Below, piece by piece: positions 14,388-24,130 of a stretch of DNA of 46,699 nucleotides. Location of the stretch: the IMG/VR virus record IMGVR_UViG_3300045108_000011, positions 1 to 46,699 of that record, one strand, 5' to 3'. Below the pieces are notes generated by a model that had not been told where the DNA came from, searched no databases, and was given only the letters and a program-made list of their open reading frames with translations. A program made the position numbers and the translations under genes. The stretch is from a virus. How positions within the stretch are numbered: the first letter of the stretch is position 1; every line of letters starts with the position of its first letter.

Positions 14388-16985
14388 GTGGGTCTCTCGA
14401 TCGCCAATGTGCTGCTGCAGATCACCGGGGACTCAGATGACGCCCGGCGCGAGCTGGAGGCCGTCTCCCGTGACCTGGCGCTGTTCGGCCGGGAGACGGC
14501 CGAAGCCGAAGCCGACATCGACACGACGGCGGCGACGTCACACCTCGACGAGCTGAAAGCACGCCTCGCCGAGTTTTCGGCCGATGACCACTCGACTGAG
14601 GTCAACGTCCAGATCGCGAAGGCGCAGGCCGACCTCGCAGTCCTTCAAGTAGAGCTCAAGCGGATCGACGGTGAGAACGTCAAGGTCGACGTCGATGTCC
14701 GGCGAGGCATCGTCGAGAAAATCGCCTCGCTGACGGGCCAGATCGAGCGGCTTGGCCAAGAGACGGAGCGGGTATCGAGTGGGGGCCTGCAGAGCCTCGT
14801 CTCCGGGCTCGGAGACGCCTGGAAAGAGGCCGATATCTTCGGCGTCAGCCTGAGCACGATCGCGCAGGCTGGCCCCGCCGTCGTTGCCGTCCTAGTCGCA
14901 GTGATCGGGCAGATCGTGGCCATTGTCGCCTCCGCCGCGAGCGCAGCAGGGGGGCTTGGGGCGCTGGCCACGTCATTCGTGGCTGCCTTGGTGCCGGGGA
15001 TTTTGCTCGCAATCGGCGCCATCGCTCAGTTCAAAAAGGACTCTGAAACCGCAGGCACGGCGGCTTTTGCGCTAAGCGGCAATGTCACTGATCTGGTCAA
15101 CGTCTTCAAGAAGGCGACGGCCGGCGGCGCCGATGCTGTCTTCAAGGGCATCTCGGATTCGATTCGCGACCTCGCGCCCCTCGTACAGAGCCTCGGCCCG
15201 GCCTTCACTCGCCTCGGCAGGGCAGGGGGCGACGCTTTCCGGTTGCTCGGCGCCCAGTTCTCCTCGCCCGCCTGGCGCAATTTCTTCATCTTCACCACCG
15301 ACTCACTGGCAAAGCTGACGCCGCTGTTCGCTCGTAGCTTCGGCGCCTTCGCCGCGATCTTGCGCAACATCGCCACTGCGGCGATGCCATTCCTGATCCA
15401 GGGCTTCCGGCTGCTCGCTAAGGGCCTCGAAGCGATCGCTGGCAAAACGTCGGACATCCGCAGCCTGCGCGACTCGATCGGCGGGATGGTTGAATCACTG
15501 GGGGCCTGGGGGCATCTGCTCGGCGGGATCGTGAAGCTGGCCGGTGCCTTCGTCGCGGCCTTCGCGCCAATAGGGGACAAGATCGTCGGGGCGTTGGGCG
15601 ACGGCGCCGAAAACCTGGCCAAATGGCTCAGCTCGAGCGAGGGGCTGCGGAAGATCAAGCAGTTCTTCCAAGACACCGGGCCGCTGGCGAGCGAACTGGG
15701 GAAGCTGCTCTTGAATGTCGGCCTGGCGTTGATCCAGCTCGGCCAGTTTGTCGCCCCGGCCTTGACCCCGATGGTGAAGGGCTTCAACGAAGTCTTCGGG
15801 GTGCTGAACAAGATTCTGTCGTGGCTGAACGATCACGTCTCGCCAGGGTTCCGCGCCCTACTCGGGGCCATTGGGCCTGCCGTCGTCGGCCTCGGCAAAT
15901 TCAAGCTTGCAGGATCTGCCATCGCAGCGGTAGCGGGAGTGCTGATCGGTGCTTTGGCAGCCCTTGGCGGTGCGTTCGGCGACGTCGGTAAGGCAATCGG
16001 TGCAGGCTTCAGTAGCGCTCTCTCGACTGTAGTGTCGGTTGCGCGGAATATCGCTACCGCAGCAGTCGACTCCGTTCAAGAAAAGGTCAACGAGGCGACG
16101 ATCGCCGGACGGGCCATCTTTAACGGCGTTCGCGCAGGGTTCAACGCCGCACGCGGCGGCGCACTGAGCATCGCACGGGCGATCGCTCAGGCGGCCGTGG
16201 ATGCGGTCCGCAAGCGAGTCTCTGCTGCCCGGAGCGCAGGACAAGCCATCTTTAACGCCGTGCAGGGCGGCTTCAACGCCGCCCGGGGCGCTGTGGTCGC
16301 TGCTGCGCGGGCAATCGCGCAAGCCTCCGTAAGCGCTGTACGAGCACTGGTCGGCGCGGCGCGAGGAGCTGGTCAAGCGATGATGAACGCCGTGCAGGGC
16401 GGCTTCAACGCCGCCCGGGGCGCTGTGGTCGCTGCTGCCAAGGGTGCCGCTCAGGCCGCTGTCAATGCTGTGCAGGCGGCCGTTGGGGCGGCCGCTGCCG
16501 CCGGACGTGCACTCGCCAGCTCGGTAGCCAGCGGAATCCGAAGCGCGATCGGGGCTGTCACGAGCGCCGCCTCGGCAATCTGGAATGCCGCCAAGTCGAT
16601 CATCGAAGCCCCCTTGCACATCCACATCGACGTGCCGGACATCAAGATCCCGACGCCCCACTTCGCTGCGGGAGTGCGCGGGCGCTCAAGCAGCAGCGTG
16701 GCGCTGGTCGGCGAGCAGGGACCCGAGCTCAGCTTCATCCCTCGAGGTGCCGACGTGTTCACGGCCGGCGAGACCCGCCGCATCCTTCGTGCACTGGCTG
16801 ATGGCGTTGCGCGCCCCATCGGTGGGGGTGGCTCGGCGCCCGCGCTGGCTGGGGCTGGCGGCGGCACTGTGATCGGCGAGCAGAGCTTTCACTTCAGCAC
16901 CCCCGGCACCGGTAACCCGGACCCGCGGGTGGCAATGGCACAAGCGGCGCTCATCCAGCGCCAGAAGGGAAGGAGGAATCGCTGA
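14388..16985 (+). CDS. Tape measure protein
   Basis: An 865-aa protein from GTG 14388 with AAAGGA at 14371-14376. It is the largest tail gene, with an N-terminal coiled coil (about 15-125), a strongly hydrophobic block (about 160-215, VVAVLVAVIGQIVAIVASA) with likely membrane-active helices, and a second helical body. A C-terminal Ala-rich repeat section (about 560-735) comes before a compact end (HIDVPDIKIPTPHFAAG). It sets tail length and may help DNA cross the membrane. By the usual 1.5 angstrom per residue rule, this length predicts a tail of about 130 nm. No lytic or peptidase domain is recognised. Confidence 0.9.
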   Translation: MGLSIANVLLQITGDSDDARRELEAVSRDLALFGRETAEAEADIDTTAATSHLDELKARLAEFSADDHSTEVNVQIAKAQADLAVLQVELKRIDGENVKVDVDVRRGIVEKIASLTGQIERLGQETERVSSGGLQSLVSGLGDAWKEADIFGVSLSTIAQAGPAVVAVLVAVIGQIVAIVASAASAAGGLGALATSFVAALVPGILLAIGAIAQFKKDSETAGTAAFALSGNVTDLVNVFKKATAGGADAVFKGISDSIRDLAPLVQSLGPAFTRLGRAGGDAFRLLGAQFSSPAWRNFFIFTTDSLAKLTPLFARSFGAFAAILRNIATAAMPFLIQGFRLLAKGLEAIAGKTSDIRSLRDSIGGMVESLGAWGHLLGGIVKLAGAFVAAFAPIGDKIVGALGDGAENLAKWLSSSEGLRKIKQFFQDTGPLASELGKLLLNVGLALIQLGQFVAPALTPMVKGFNEVFGVLNKILSWLNDHVSPGFRALLGAIGPAVVGLGKFKLAGSAIAAVAGVLIGALAALGGAFGDVGKAIGAGFSSALSTVVSVARNIATAAVDSVQEKVNEATIAGRAIFNGVRAGFNAARGGALSIARAIAQAAVDAVRKRVSAARSAGQAIFNAVQGGFNAARGAVVAAARAIAQASVSAVRALVGAARGAGQAMMNAVQGGFNAARGAVVAAAKGAAQAAVNAVQAAVGAAAAAGRALASSVASGIRSAIGAVTSAASAIWNAAKSIIEAPLHIHIDVPDIKIPTPHFAAGVRGRSSSSVALVGEQGPELSFIPRGADVFTAGETRRILRALADGVARPIGGGGSAPALAGAGGGTVIGEQSFHFSTPGTGNPDPRVAMAQAALIQRQKGRRNR
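16254..16438 (+). repeat. 53-bp exact direct repeat, 132-bp period, in tape measure gene
   Basis: Bases 16254-16306 recur exactly at 16386-16438. The period of 132 bp equals 44 codons. At protein level about four 42-44-aa units can be aligned, each containing FNAARG- or AVQGG-like blocks (GFNAARGGA, GFNAARGAV twice, then a degenerate copy). DNA identity between two copies implies a recent duplication or gene conversion, which could change tail length by 44-residue steps. Confidence 0.85.
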
Positions 16986-19597
16986 TGGCGCGAGTCGCGC
17001 TGGTCGAAGTTGCACTCGATAGCGTCGAGTCGCCTGCTGCCCGGTTCCTCACCGGTGCGTCCTTTTACGTCTACAGCCGCGGCACCAAAACGGAGGCTGA
17101 TCTTTACGACGATGACTCGGCTGGGTCGAAACTCGATCAGCCGCTCGTCGCCGACCAGAGCGGGCGCATTCGTGGTCAGGATGGAGAGATTGCGTGGGTG
17201 GCCGAGGGCTCCTACGACATTGAATATGGAGACGAGACGATCCCTTGGGAGGCCGCCAAGGGCGGCTCAGGAGGAGGCGGGGGCGGGGCTGTCGATTCGG
17301 TAGCCGGAAAAACCGGCGTGGTCACCCTCGAGCCCGATGACATCGAGGGGCTGAGCGACCGTCTCCCATTCGTCAGCGTCAAGGCCTTCGGCGCGAAAGG
17401 CGACGACGATGACGACACGGAGGCGATCAAAGCGGCGATCGCCAGCTTCGGCGGGGCCGGGAACTCGTTCGGCGATACGGGTGCGGCACAGGAGGCCGGG
17501 GTCCTCTACTTCCCGCCCGGCGTCTTCGTCACCAGTGAGACGCTGAAGATCTTCCCCGGCCTCGTCATTCTCGGCGCCGGCGCCTCGGCCACTCAGCTCA
17601 AGCTCGCCGACGGCGCCGACTGCGACCTGCTGCAGACCGAGGGCTTTGACGAACTCAGCGGCACCGAATCAGAGGAAGGCCCCTTCAAGTTCGCCATCCG
17701 CGACATCTGGCTCGACGGCGGTGAAGGAAGCATCGAAGGTCGGGGGGTGGCGATCTACGGCCGCTACTACCTGATCGACAGCGTGCAGATCAGCGGCTTC
17801 CCCGGGGCCGGCCTGTGGTCGAAGTGGGCGCCCAGCGGGGACCAGATGGAGGCCTCGGTCCGCAACGTGAAGATCATGGGATGTGGGAGCCCGACTGAGC
17901 CCGCGCTCGACTGGCGAGGCCCGCACGACTCCAACTTCCAAGACGTCCAGGTCATCCGTCCCAACGGGGTCGGTATCAGGACGAGCGAAGGGTCGGCGGC
18001 AGGGGCCTCGTTCGTCAACTGCCACGTCTGGGGCGAAACCGAAAACTACAAAATTGGCTGGCTGCTCAATCAGAACGCCTACCTGATCAACTGCCAGGGC
18101 GAGGGAGCTCTGGAGACGCAGCTGCAGATCAACCAGGGCGAGTGCATCGTCATTGGCGGGCACTACTTCGGCTTCGGTGAGGTCGGCGAAGAACTCGACG
18201 AATCCACCGCGATCCGCATCGGGGAAGAAGGCGAACACTTCCCCGAAGGCCTGAGGATTGCAACGCGGGCGTCGGGGTCCAAAGTCTGCGTCGACTTCGA
18301 CCAGGACTCGGGCAAAGGCGAGATCTCGATTCTCTGCGAGCCACGCGAAGGCGGCGAGGTGAGCACCGGAACCCCGGCCACCTCGAGCCATGTCACGCTG
18401 ATCAGCGACTCCCCGGCGACCTCCATGCACCAGGCGCCGAAAGTCAATCGGACCATTGCCTCGGCGACGTCGATCGAAATTCCCCCTGGTGTGGTCTTCG
18501 TCCGGATCTCCGGGTCGGCAGATATCGAGGAAATCGAAGCCAACGCCGATGGGCAGATTCTCATCCTGAAATTCGAGTCGTCGGCGAAAGCCGTGGACAG
18601 CGGGAACCTGCATCTCAACGGCGACTTCGAAGGCGAAGACGCGGTCCTGATGCTGATCTGCGACGGGGCGGACTGGTTTGAGATCGGCAGGGAAGGGGGC
18701 GGCGCGGAACTCGGCTACACCGCGGAGAACGTCGCCAACAAGGACACCGACTCTGCGCTCACCGCCAACTCGGATACCAAGTACCCGAGCCAGAAAGCGA
18801 TTAAGGCCTACGTCGACGGTCTTATCGCCGCCTCTGACGCCGTCGTCTACAAAGGCGCGAAAGACTGCTCCGCCAACCCGAAATTCCCGGCCGCCGATGC
18901 CGGCCATCTCTACAGGGTCTCGGTGGCAGGGAAGATCGGCGGCGGCGCTGGTGTCAACGTCGAGGTCGGCGACACTTTTCTCTGCAACACCGATGGCGCT
19001 GCTGATGGAACCCAAGCCGAAGTCGGCTCGAAATGGAACGTCATTCAGGCCAACATCGACGGGGCGCTCGTAGGCCCGTCGTCGGCCACCAGCGGAAACC
19101 TGGCGACCTTTGAAGGCACCACCGGGAAGGTCGCCAAAGACAGTGGAGTTGCGACCAGCACCGACGGCACCTTGGCCTCCAACAGCGACGCCAAGCTCCC
19201 CACTGAGAAAGCAGTCAAGACCTATGCGCGCCCGGCCGGGGCGATCGTCTGGTACGAGACCAAGACCTTCACGATCCCCGACGCGATCGCCGTACCGAGT
19301 GGGGAAACGGACTTCATCCCGCCGATCATCATCGCCCTGCGGACCGGCCAGACGGCGAAGGTCGTAAAGGCAGTCCACAAGATCAACGCCGGCACCTCCG
19401 CCACGGTCAAGCTCCAGAAGAACGGCGCGGACCTCACCGGCTTCACCGGTATCGAAGTCAAATCCGAAAAGAAAACGACCGACCCCGAAGACCAGTCGGT
19501 CGCGGACGGGGACCTGCTGGCTCTCGTCGTTACCGCGATCAGCGGCTCGCCAAAGAACCTGAGCTTCGCGGTCGTCATCGAGCAAACGGTGGCATGA
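16985..19597 (+). CDS. Beta-helix tail fibre / tailspike-like receptor-binding protein
   Basis: An 870-aa protein overlapping the tape measure stop as TGATG. After an N-terminal attachment domain (residues about 1-90) come a Gly-rich hinge and the motif VKAFGAKGDDDDDTEAI. This motif opens pectate-lyase-3 type right-handed beta-helices of phage tailspikes. Two collar-like motifs near the C-terminal third (ANSDTKYPSQKAIKAYV and SNSDAKLPTEKAVKTYA) recur in phage fibres. The C-terminal domain may be a trimerisation or binding module. It probably binds, and may cleave, a host surface glycan; the enzyme's active site cannot be assigned. Confidence 0.78.
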   Translation: MARVALVEVALDSVESPAARFLTGASFYVYSRGTKTEADLYDDDSAGSKLDQPLVADQSGRIRGQDGEIAWVAEGSYDIEYGDETIPWEAAKGGSGGGGGGAVDSVAGKTGVVTLEPDDIEGLSDRLPFVSVKAFGAKGDDDDDTEAIKAAIASFGGAGNSFGDTGAAQEAGVLYFPPGVFVTSETLKIFPGLVILGAGASATQLKLADGADCDLLQTEGFDELSGTESEEGPFKFAIRDIWLDGGEGSIEGRGVAIYGRYYLIDSVQISGFPGAGLWSKWAPSGDQMEASVRNVKIMGCGSPTEPALDWRGPHDSNFQDVQVIRPNGVGIRTSEGSAAGASFVNCHVWGETENYKIGWLLNQNAYLINCQGEGALETQLQINQGECIVIGGHYFGFGEVGEELDESTAIRIGEEGEHFPEGLRIATRASGSKVCVDFDQDSGKGEISILCEPREGGEVSTGTPATSSHVTLISDSPATSMHQAPKVNRTIASATSIEIPPGVVFVRISGSADIEEIEANADGQILILKFESSAKAVDSGNLHLNGDFEGEDAVLMLICDGADWFEIGREGGGAELGYTAENVANKDTDSALTANSDTKYPSQKAIKAYVDGLIAASDAVVYKGAKDCSANPKFPAADAGHLYRVSVAGKIGGGAGVNVEVGDTFLCNTDGAADGTQAEVGSKWNVIQANIDGALVGPSSATSGNLATFEGTTGKVAKDSGVATSTDGTLASNSDAKLPTEKAVKTYARPAGAIVWYETKTFTIPDAIAVPSGETDFIPPIIIALRTGQTAKVVKAVHKINAGTSATVKLQKNGADLTGFTGIEVKSEKKTTDPEDQSVADGDLLALVVTAISGSPKNLSFAVVIEQTVA

Positions 19598-20262
19598 GCG
19601 TTCCGGCCGAGTATCTCGCCGACAGCCCGGTCAGCTACTGGCGCCTCGGCGAGCCTTCGGGCACCGAAGCCGCTGACGTCAAGGCGGCCAACAACGGCAC
19701 CTACAAAGGCACCCCGACCCTCGGCGCCGCCGGCCTTCTGCTCGCCGATCCCAGCACTGCAGCCACCCTCAACGGGACCACGCAGTACGTCAGTGTCCCG
19801 GACAGCGCTTCCCTTGACCTGGGAGATGTCTTCACCTACGAGGCATGGATCAAGCGGTCGGGTACCGGAAAAACCGACTGCATCATCGACAAGGGCGCGA
19901 ACGCAGCCGTGTTTCGCTTCGACGGGGAAGACCATCTTCTCCTGCGTCGGAACAGCGTGGGCGACATCGCCAAGTCGACCACTAAAATCACCGACACGAA
20001 CGCGCACCACCTCGTGGCGACCAAGAACGGCGCCACGGCAAAGATCTACATCGACGGCGTAGACGTCACCGGCGCGGTCACCAACCAGACCTGCACCAAC
20101 ACCGCCATCGCCTTGGGGATCGGTGCGTCAGACGCCGGCACCGAAGACTTCTTCCGTGGCACGATCGACGAGGCAGCCGTCTATGGGACTGCCCTGAGTG
20201 CCGCTCGTGTGCTCGCCCACTACGAGGCCGGGACCCGCCGGCGCCGCTTGGGGGTGATCTGA
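19594..20262 (+). CDS. LamG/concanavalin-fold tail protein
   Basis: A 222-aa protein overlapping the fibre gene by 4 nt (ATGA). Motifs VSYWRLGEPSGT, YVSVPDSASLDLGDVFTYEAWI and ATAKIYIDGV are typical of LamG-like jelly-roll domains that bind carbohydrate or protein. As a free-standing protein next to the fibre it is likely a second receptor-binding or decoration component. The C-terminus is basic (GTRRRRLGVI). It has no signal peptide, as expected for an assembled tail part. Confidence 0.8.
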   Translation: MSVPAEYLADSPVSYWRLGEPSGTEAADVKAANNGTYKGTPTLGAAGLLLADPSTAATLNGTTQYVSVPDSASLDLGDVFTYEAWIKRSGTGKTDCIIDKGANAAVFRFDGEDHLLLRRNSVGDIAKSTTKITDTNAHHLVATKNGATAKIYIDGVDVTGAVTNQTCTNTAIALGIGASDAGTEDFFRGTIDEAAVYGTALSAARVLAHYEAGTRRRRLGVI

Positions 20263-20263
20263 G

Positions 20264-21214
20264 ATGCCGATCGTCATCGACCCACTGGTCGCAACCGACG
20301 CCGGGATCCTCGGCATCGAGGCTCGCCACCAGTGGAACGACGGCGTGGTGATGGGGGACGAGGGCGCTTCTCCTCGGATCAAGATCGAGGACATCGGTGG
20401 CCTGCGTTCCCTTGCGGAAGCCGAAGACAATCGCGATGCGGCGATGGGCCGACGCGGTGAGAGGGCGCGCAACAGCTTCAGGCGCGGGAAGACGCTCGCC
20501 TATGAACTGCTCCTCCAGGCGCGCTCGCTGGCAGAGCTCCGCCGGCTGGTAACCGACCTAGCTGGCACGTTCGATTCCCTTGCTGAAGGCAGGATGCTCG
20601 TGACGCCGCATCCCGATTATGCGGCCGGCTTCTCGCGCTTCTTCCGTGGTCGTGCGCTCAGCCTCGACGAGGGACCCGAGATCCTAAATCCGAACGCGGC
20701 CTGGCAGTTCCAGCAGCCGTTTGCGCTCGGTATCAGGATGGCCGACGCGCGCTACTACGACCCGCAGGAAGTCATCGACGCGACGGGTGCGATTGCGCTC
20801 ACCGGAGGACTGGCTCCGCCGCTTACGCCGCCATTCACTCTGCCGGACACGGGGGAGGGTGCAGGCAGCGTGACAGTCGAGAACGTCGGCAGCGCGGCGA
20901 CCGATCCGGTCATCGATATCTACGGGCCAGTCCTCAATCCGGTGCTGACCAATCTCACCGTTGAACGAACCCTGGCGTTTCAGGGTCTCGAACTCGACGC
21001 GCCGACCTTCCTGCGCATCGACTTCTTCGCCCGCACGGTGAAGCTGCTCGGGACCTCGGACTACCGCTCGAAGATCGACTGGGACCTGAGCGATTGGTGG
21101 GACCCCGGCGTGGATGGCCTGGCGCCCGGCGACAACTTGATCCAGCTCCGGGGCGACTCGATCGCCGACCCCGCCAAAGCGCAAATCACCTTCAACCCGG
21201 CCTATACGGCCTAG
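20264..21214 (+). CDS. Distal tail protein (Sipho_tail-like)
   Basis: A 316-aa protein. The N-terminal part (NSFRRGKTLAYELLLQARSLAELRRL) and the sequence of strands up to about residue 175 resemble siphovirus distal tail (Dit) proteins. The later half (TVENVGSAATDPVIDIYGPV) is a typical Dit C-terminal galectin-like module, where a 'vtn.G...t.P.i.i.G' pattern is usual. It would link tube to baseplate. Its place after the fibre and LamG genes, rather than right after the tape measure, is atypical and shows module shuffling. Confidence 0.72.
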   Translation: MPIVIDPLVATDAGILGIEARHQWNDGVVMGDEGASPRIKIEDIGGLRSLAEAEDNRDAAMGRRGERARNSFRRGKTLAYELLLQARSLAELRRLVTDLAGTFDSLAEGRMLVTPHPDYAAGFSRFFRGRALSLDEGPEILNPNAAWQFQQPFALGIRMADARYYDPQEVIDATGAIALTGGLAPPLTPPFTLPDTGEGAGSVTVENVGSAATDPVIDIYGPVLNPVLTNLTVERTLAFQGLELDAPTFLRIDFFARTVKLLGTSDYRSKIDWDLSDWWDPGVDGLAPGDNLIQLRGDSIADPAKAQITFNPAYTA

Positions 21215-21222
21215 GAGACCTC

Positions 21223-22314
21223 ATGGCTGAGCTGTCCGTCCAATTTCAGACCAAAGTGGAAGCTACGGCACAGGATCTCCGCCACGCCTACGAGCGCCCC
21301 CTGGGCGAGGGCGTGGAGGGCTACAGCGACATGCTGGTGACGCCGGGGGCCACCGCCGACACGGTTGACGTGACCGCGGGAATCGGGTTCGTGCGAGGCG
21401 ACGGACTGAACGACCTCGGCCTCTACCGCTGTCGAAACGACGCGACGATGAACTCCGCCGCCTTCGAGGCCGGTGGGATCGCTGCCCCGGATGCGACCAA
21501 ACCGCGCCTCGACCAGATCATTGCTCGCGTCTACGACGACGATGTGGACAGCGGTGGACAACGCAAATGGCGTCTGGCGGTACTAAAAGGCACGCCGACG
21601 ACGGGTGACACGCTCGACAAACGCGAAGGTGCGGCGGCCGTGCCGAACTCGGCAATGCTGCTGGCTGACGTGCTGGTCCCGGCAGGAGCGCCCGCTGTGC
21701 TCAAAGCTGAAGCGATCCGTGACCGGCGGCCGTTCTGTTACCCGATTGTGCCGCCGTTGCTGACGGATGTGGACATGGTGCCGTTAGAATTAATCCCCGT
21801 TCGGGACACTGCCTCTGTGTCGTTTGGTACCAACCAAAATCTATTGCAGGCGGCGGTAGCCGTACGTCTACCGAGGCGGATTCTCAATGCCACCAGGTTG
21901 AGATGGAAATACAACCAGGGCAGCGAAGCGATCACTGGAAACTATGTCTTGGCAATTTTCGATGCGAGCGGCCGGAAAATAGTAGACACCGGCTCAATAG
22001 CGTTAACTGGCGCAAAAGACACGACCCAGGTCCGCTCCGACGCAATTTCCGCAACCAACTTCGAAGCTGGCCTCTACTACGTTTTTTTTGGCATCAGCGT
22101 CTCCGGTGGAGTGTCGAGTGCCGCGCGATTCTACGGCGTTGATATGACCCCTACCGCCTCTCGACCAACGGCCTTAGTACCTAACCTCGCTCTGCGATCT
22201 GCCGCTGGTGGGGTCACGGTCCCCTCGACGCTGTTCGGGATGACTGATGTCGTTGGAGTGTCTCTGCTGACGAGCGTTCTGGCGATTCCAGACATCTTCC
22301 TCTCGGTCGGCTAA
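21223..22314 (+). CDS. Baseplate/minor tail protein with AT-richer C-terminal half
   Basis: A 363-aa protein starting ATG 21223 with AGGAGA upstream. The N-terminal half (about 1-180) carries the DVTAGIGFVRGDG, YRCRNDAT and TPTTGDTL patterns of minor tail proteins with a receptor-side domain. From about 21770 to 22200 the base composition drops noticeably, with AT-rich codons and a T8 run at 22082-22089. This C-terminal half was therefore probably exchanged horizontally, as expected for an adhesin tip. The exact fold of the tip is not recognised. Confidence 0.65.
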   Translation: MAELSVQFQTKVEATAQDLRHAYERPLGEGVEGYSDMLVTPGATADTVDVTAGIGFVRGDGLNDLGLYRCRNDATMNSAAFEAGGIAAPDATKPRLDQIIARVYDDDVDSGGQRKWRLAVLKGTPTTGDTLDKREGAAAVPNSAMLLADVLVPAGAPAVLKAEAIRDRRPFCYPIVPPLLTDVDMVPLELIPVRDTASVSFGTNQNLLQAAVAVRLPRRILNATRLRWKYNQGSEAITGNYVLAIFDASGRKIVDTGSIALTGAKDTTQVRSDAISATNFEAGLYYVFFGISVSGGVSSAARFYGVDMTPTASRPTALVPNLALRSAAGGVTVPSTLFGMTDVVGVSLLTSVLAIPDIFLSVG

Positions 22315-23676
22315 ATGCCCCAGCTCCGATGGGCACTCTGTGACTCTCAGGGTCGCCTACTCGCGCCGATAGACCAGTTCGAGGAAGACAACCTCCAGCT
22401 CGGCCTCAACGACATTCGCACCGGCACGGTCACGGTCTCGATCGAGGACCCGATCGTCTCGCTCGTCGCTTCGATGGCCACGCGGCTGAAGGCGTGGCTG
22501 AACGGCTGCATCGTCCTAAACGCGCCAGTCTTCCTGCCCAACCACGAATGCTCGTCCGGAGGACAGGCAGGCACGCTGACCATCAGCGCCACCGACAACC
22601 TGCGCCTAGCGACGGCTTTCACGCGAGCATTCGCCGAACAGATAGGCGTCGACCAGTCCGAGATCATGGCGCTGCTCATGGAGGCGGGAGATGCGACGGC
22701 TGCCGAGAAGGCGGCGGGCGTACTTGGCCACGGCATCATCCGGGGCGCCCTGGCTGCGTCGGTGCTGCGCGATCGCACCTACTACGACCTGACGAATATC
22801 TGGGAAGCGTTGGTCAACATGTCCCAGGTGATCGACGGTCCAGACTTCGAGCTGGAACCCCTGGACCGCGACGACGGGGTCTTCGGGCAGCTCAACACCT
22901 ACTACCCAAAACAGGGCATCGACCGGTCTGGCTCGGTTGCGCTCGAGTACGGGGTCGGCGCGACCAACGCGAGCGGGTTTGGGTGGCAGCCCTCAGGCGA
23001 GCAGCTCTGCAACCGCTTCATCTGCGCAGGCGAAACGCCGGAAGAATCGCCGACGACGCCAGCATGGCTCTCGGAGAATTTGGAGTCCCAGCGCCTCTAC
23101 GGGATCTATGAAGGCAACGAAGTGGACACCGAAGTCAGCGAGGTGCCAACGCTCAAAGAGAAGGCGGACAACGTCGTGGCGACGCGGGCCTTCCCGCTCG
23201 ACTTCGTCACTGTTCAGCCAGCCCTACAAGAGGCCGATCGGGATGAGGTTGAGTTCGGCGTTCCGCCACGCTTCGGGCCGCCGACCGACCCAGACGCCGA
23301 TTTCTGGCTGGGCGACACGCTGGGCATCATCGCCCGCGAGGGAGAGCTGAGCAAGACGCTCATTGGCCGGGCCGTGGTGGTGACGCTGAGCACCGCTGAT
23401 GATGCTGGCAACGTCGCCGTGGCGGTCGGCTTCTCGCCGCCCGATCATGTCGCAGGGGTAACCGGCGAAGAAGTCACTCTCACTCTTGGCCCACCCAACC
23501 AGACGGCAGGCGAAGAATCGACCGTCCCCACCGAAGAACCGCCGCTGCCCGAAGAGGAGTGGGCGCCGGAACCGATTGTCGAAGAAGCTCCCGAAGAATC
23601 AGCGCCATCTGGCGGAGGCGGACGAAGGAAGAAGTTCCGCCGCGGCGACCCCATCAACAAGCGCCCACATCGCTAG
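22315..23676 (+). CDS. Tail hub / minor tail protein
   Basis: A 453-aa protein that begins directly after the previous stop. The start (MPQLRWALCDSQGRLLAPID) and the section to residue about 120 fit the hub family (Gp37-like minor tail proteins of actinophages), where strands repeat 'G...v.i.d'. The C-terminal 60 residues are an acidic Pro/Glu-rich linker ending in a basic patch (GGGGRRKKFRRGDPINKRPHR is visible as a basic tail). Its stop TAG abuts the stop of the reverse-strand gene 23677-24078 with zero bases between them. Confidence 0.65.
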   Translation: MPQLRWALCDSQGRLLAPIDQFEEDNLQLGLNDIRTGTVTVSIEDPIVSLVASMATRLKAWLNGCIVLNAPVFLPNHECSSGGQAGTLTISATDNLRLATAFTRAFAEQIGVDQSEIMALLMEAGDATAAEKAAGVLGHGIIRGALAASVLRDRTYYDLTNIWEALVNMSQVIDGPDFELEPLDRDDGVFGQLNTYYPKQGIDRSGSVALEYGVGATNASGFGWQPSGEQLCNRFICAGETPEESPTTPAWLSENLESQRLYGIYEGNEVDTEVSEVPTLKEKADNVVATRAFPLDFVTVQPALQEADRDEVEFGVPPRFGPPTDPDADFWLGDTLGIIAREGELSKTLIGRAVVVTLSTADDAGNVAVAVGFSPPDHVAGVTGEEVTLTLGPPNQTAGEESTVPTEEPPLPEEEWAPEPIVEEAPEESAPSGGGGRRKKFRRGDPINKRPHR

Positions 23677-24078
23677 CTAGGGGCTGTGGGTCAGCGCGAG
23701 TCGTACTGGCTGGTGTGCCCGTGCCCCCAAGCTCGCATAGCGGACGATTAACCGCGATTCTCCGTTGGTCTCGCAATTGGTCTGATGGGCTAGCACGACG
23801 ACTCCAGCTTCCCCATAGTCGAGGACAGCGCAGCCGCCTTCCAGGCGTGCTTCCGCTAGGTCGATACCTCCGACGTAGACGTGCAGATACAGACCCTTGC
23901 TCGCAACTGCTTCGCTGAACGACCGAGACTTCCACATCTTCACGTGTCGGGTTGCGGTCACTGTCGCGCTGTCGTAGGGTTTGGCCTCCCGCGACCTGTG
24001 GGCTGCCCTTGCTATCGGCGCTACCAAGACAAGCGCCATCGCCGACAGTAGAAGCACGCGGTACATTCGAGAATGCAT
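23677..24078 (-). CDS. Secreted small protein (moron candidate)
   Basis: A 133-aa reverse-strand protein. AGGAGG lies 10 nt before ATG 24078; a second ATG four codons on is an alternative. The N-terminus is a signal peptide (VLLLSAMALVLVAPIARA, cleaved after ARA). The mature part of about 105 residues is beta-rich with two Cys (GGCAVLDY, HQTNCETNG). Reverse orientation inside the late operon, its own ribosome site and a secretion signal suggest expression from the prophage and a role at the host surface, for example blocking superinfection. The family is not recognised. Confidence 0.65.
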   Translation of the reverse strand: MHSRMYRVLLLSAMALVLVAPIARAAHRSREAKPYDSATVTATRHVKMWKSRSFSEAVASKGLYLHVYVGGIDLAEARLEGGCAVLDYGEAGVVVLAHQTNCETNGESRLIVRYASLGARAHQPVRLALTHSP

Positions 24079-24101
24079 CAGGACTCAACCTCCTGTTGCC
24101 G

Positions 24102-24130
24102 GCCCCCGGACGCTTCAACGTCGCGGGGGC
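24102..24130 (-). other. Hairpin between two reverse-strand moron genes
   Basis: GCCCCCG plus GACG (24102-24112) pairs with CGTC plus CGGGGGC (24119-24122 and 24124-24130) around a 6-nt loop with one bulged base. On the reverse strand it follows the 24162-24518 gene and precedes the AGGAGG of the 23677-24078 gene. There is no T-tract, so it may be a weak terminator or an mRNA-stability element. Confidence 0.45.
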
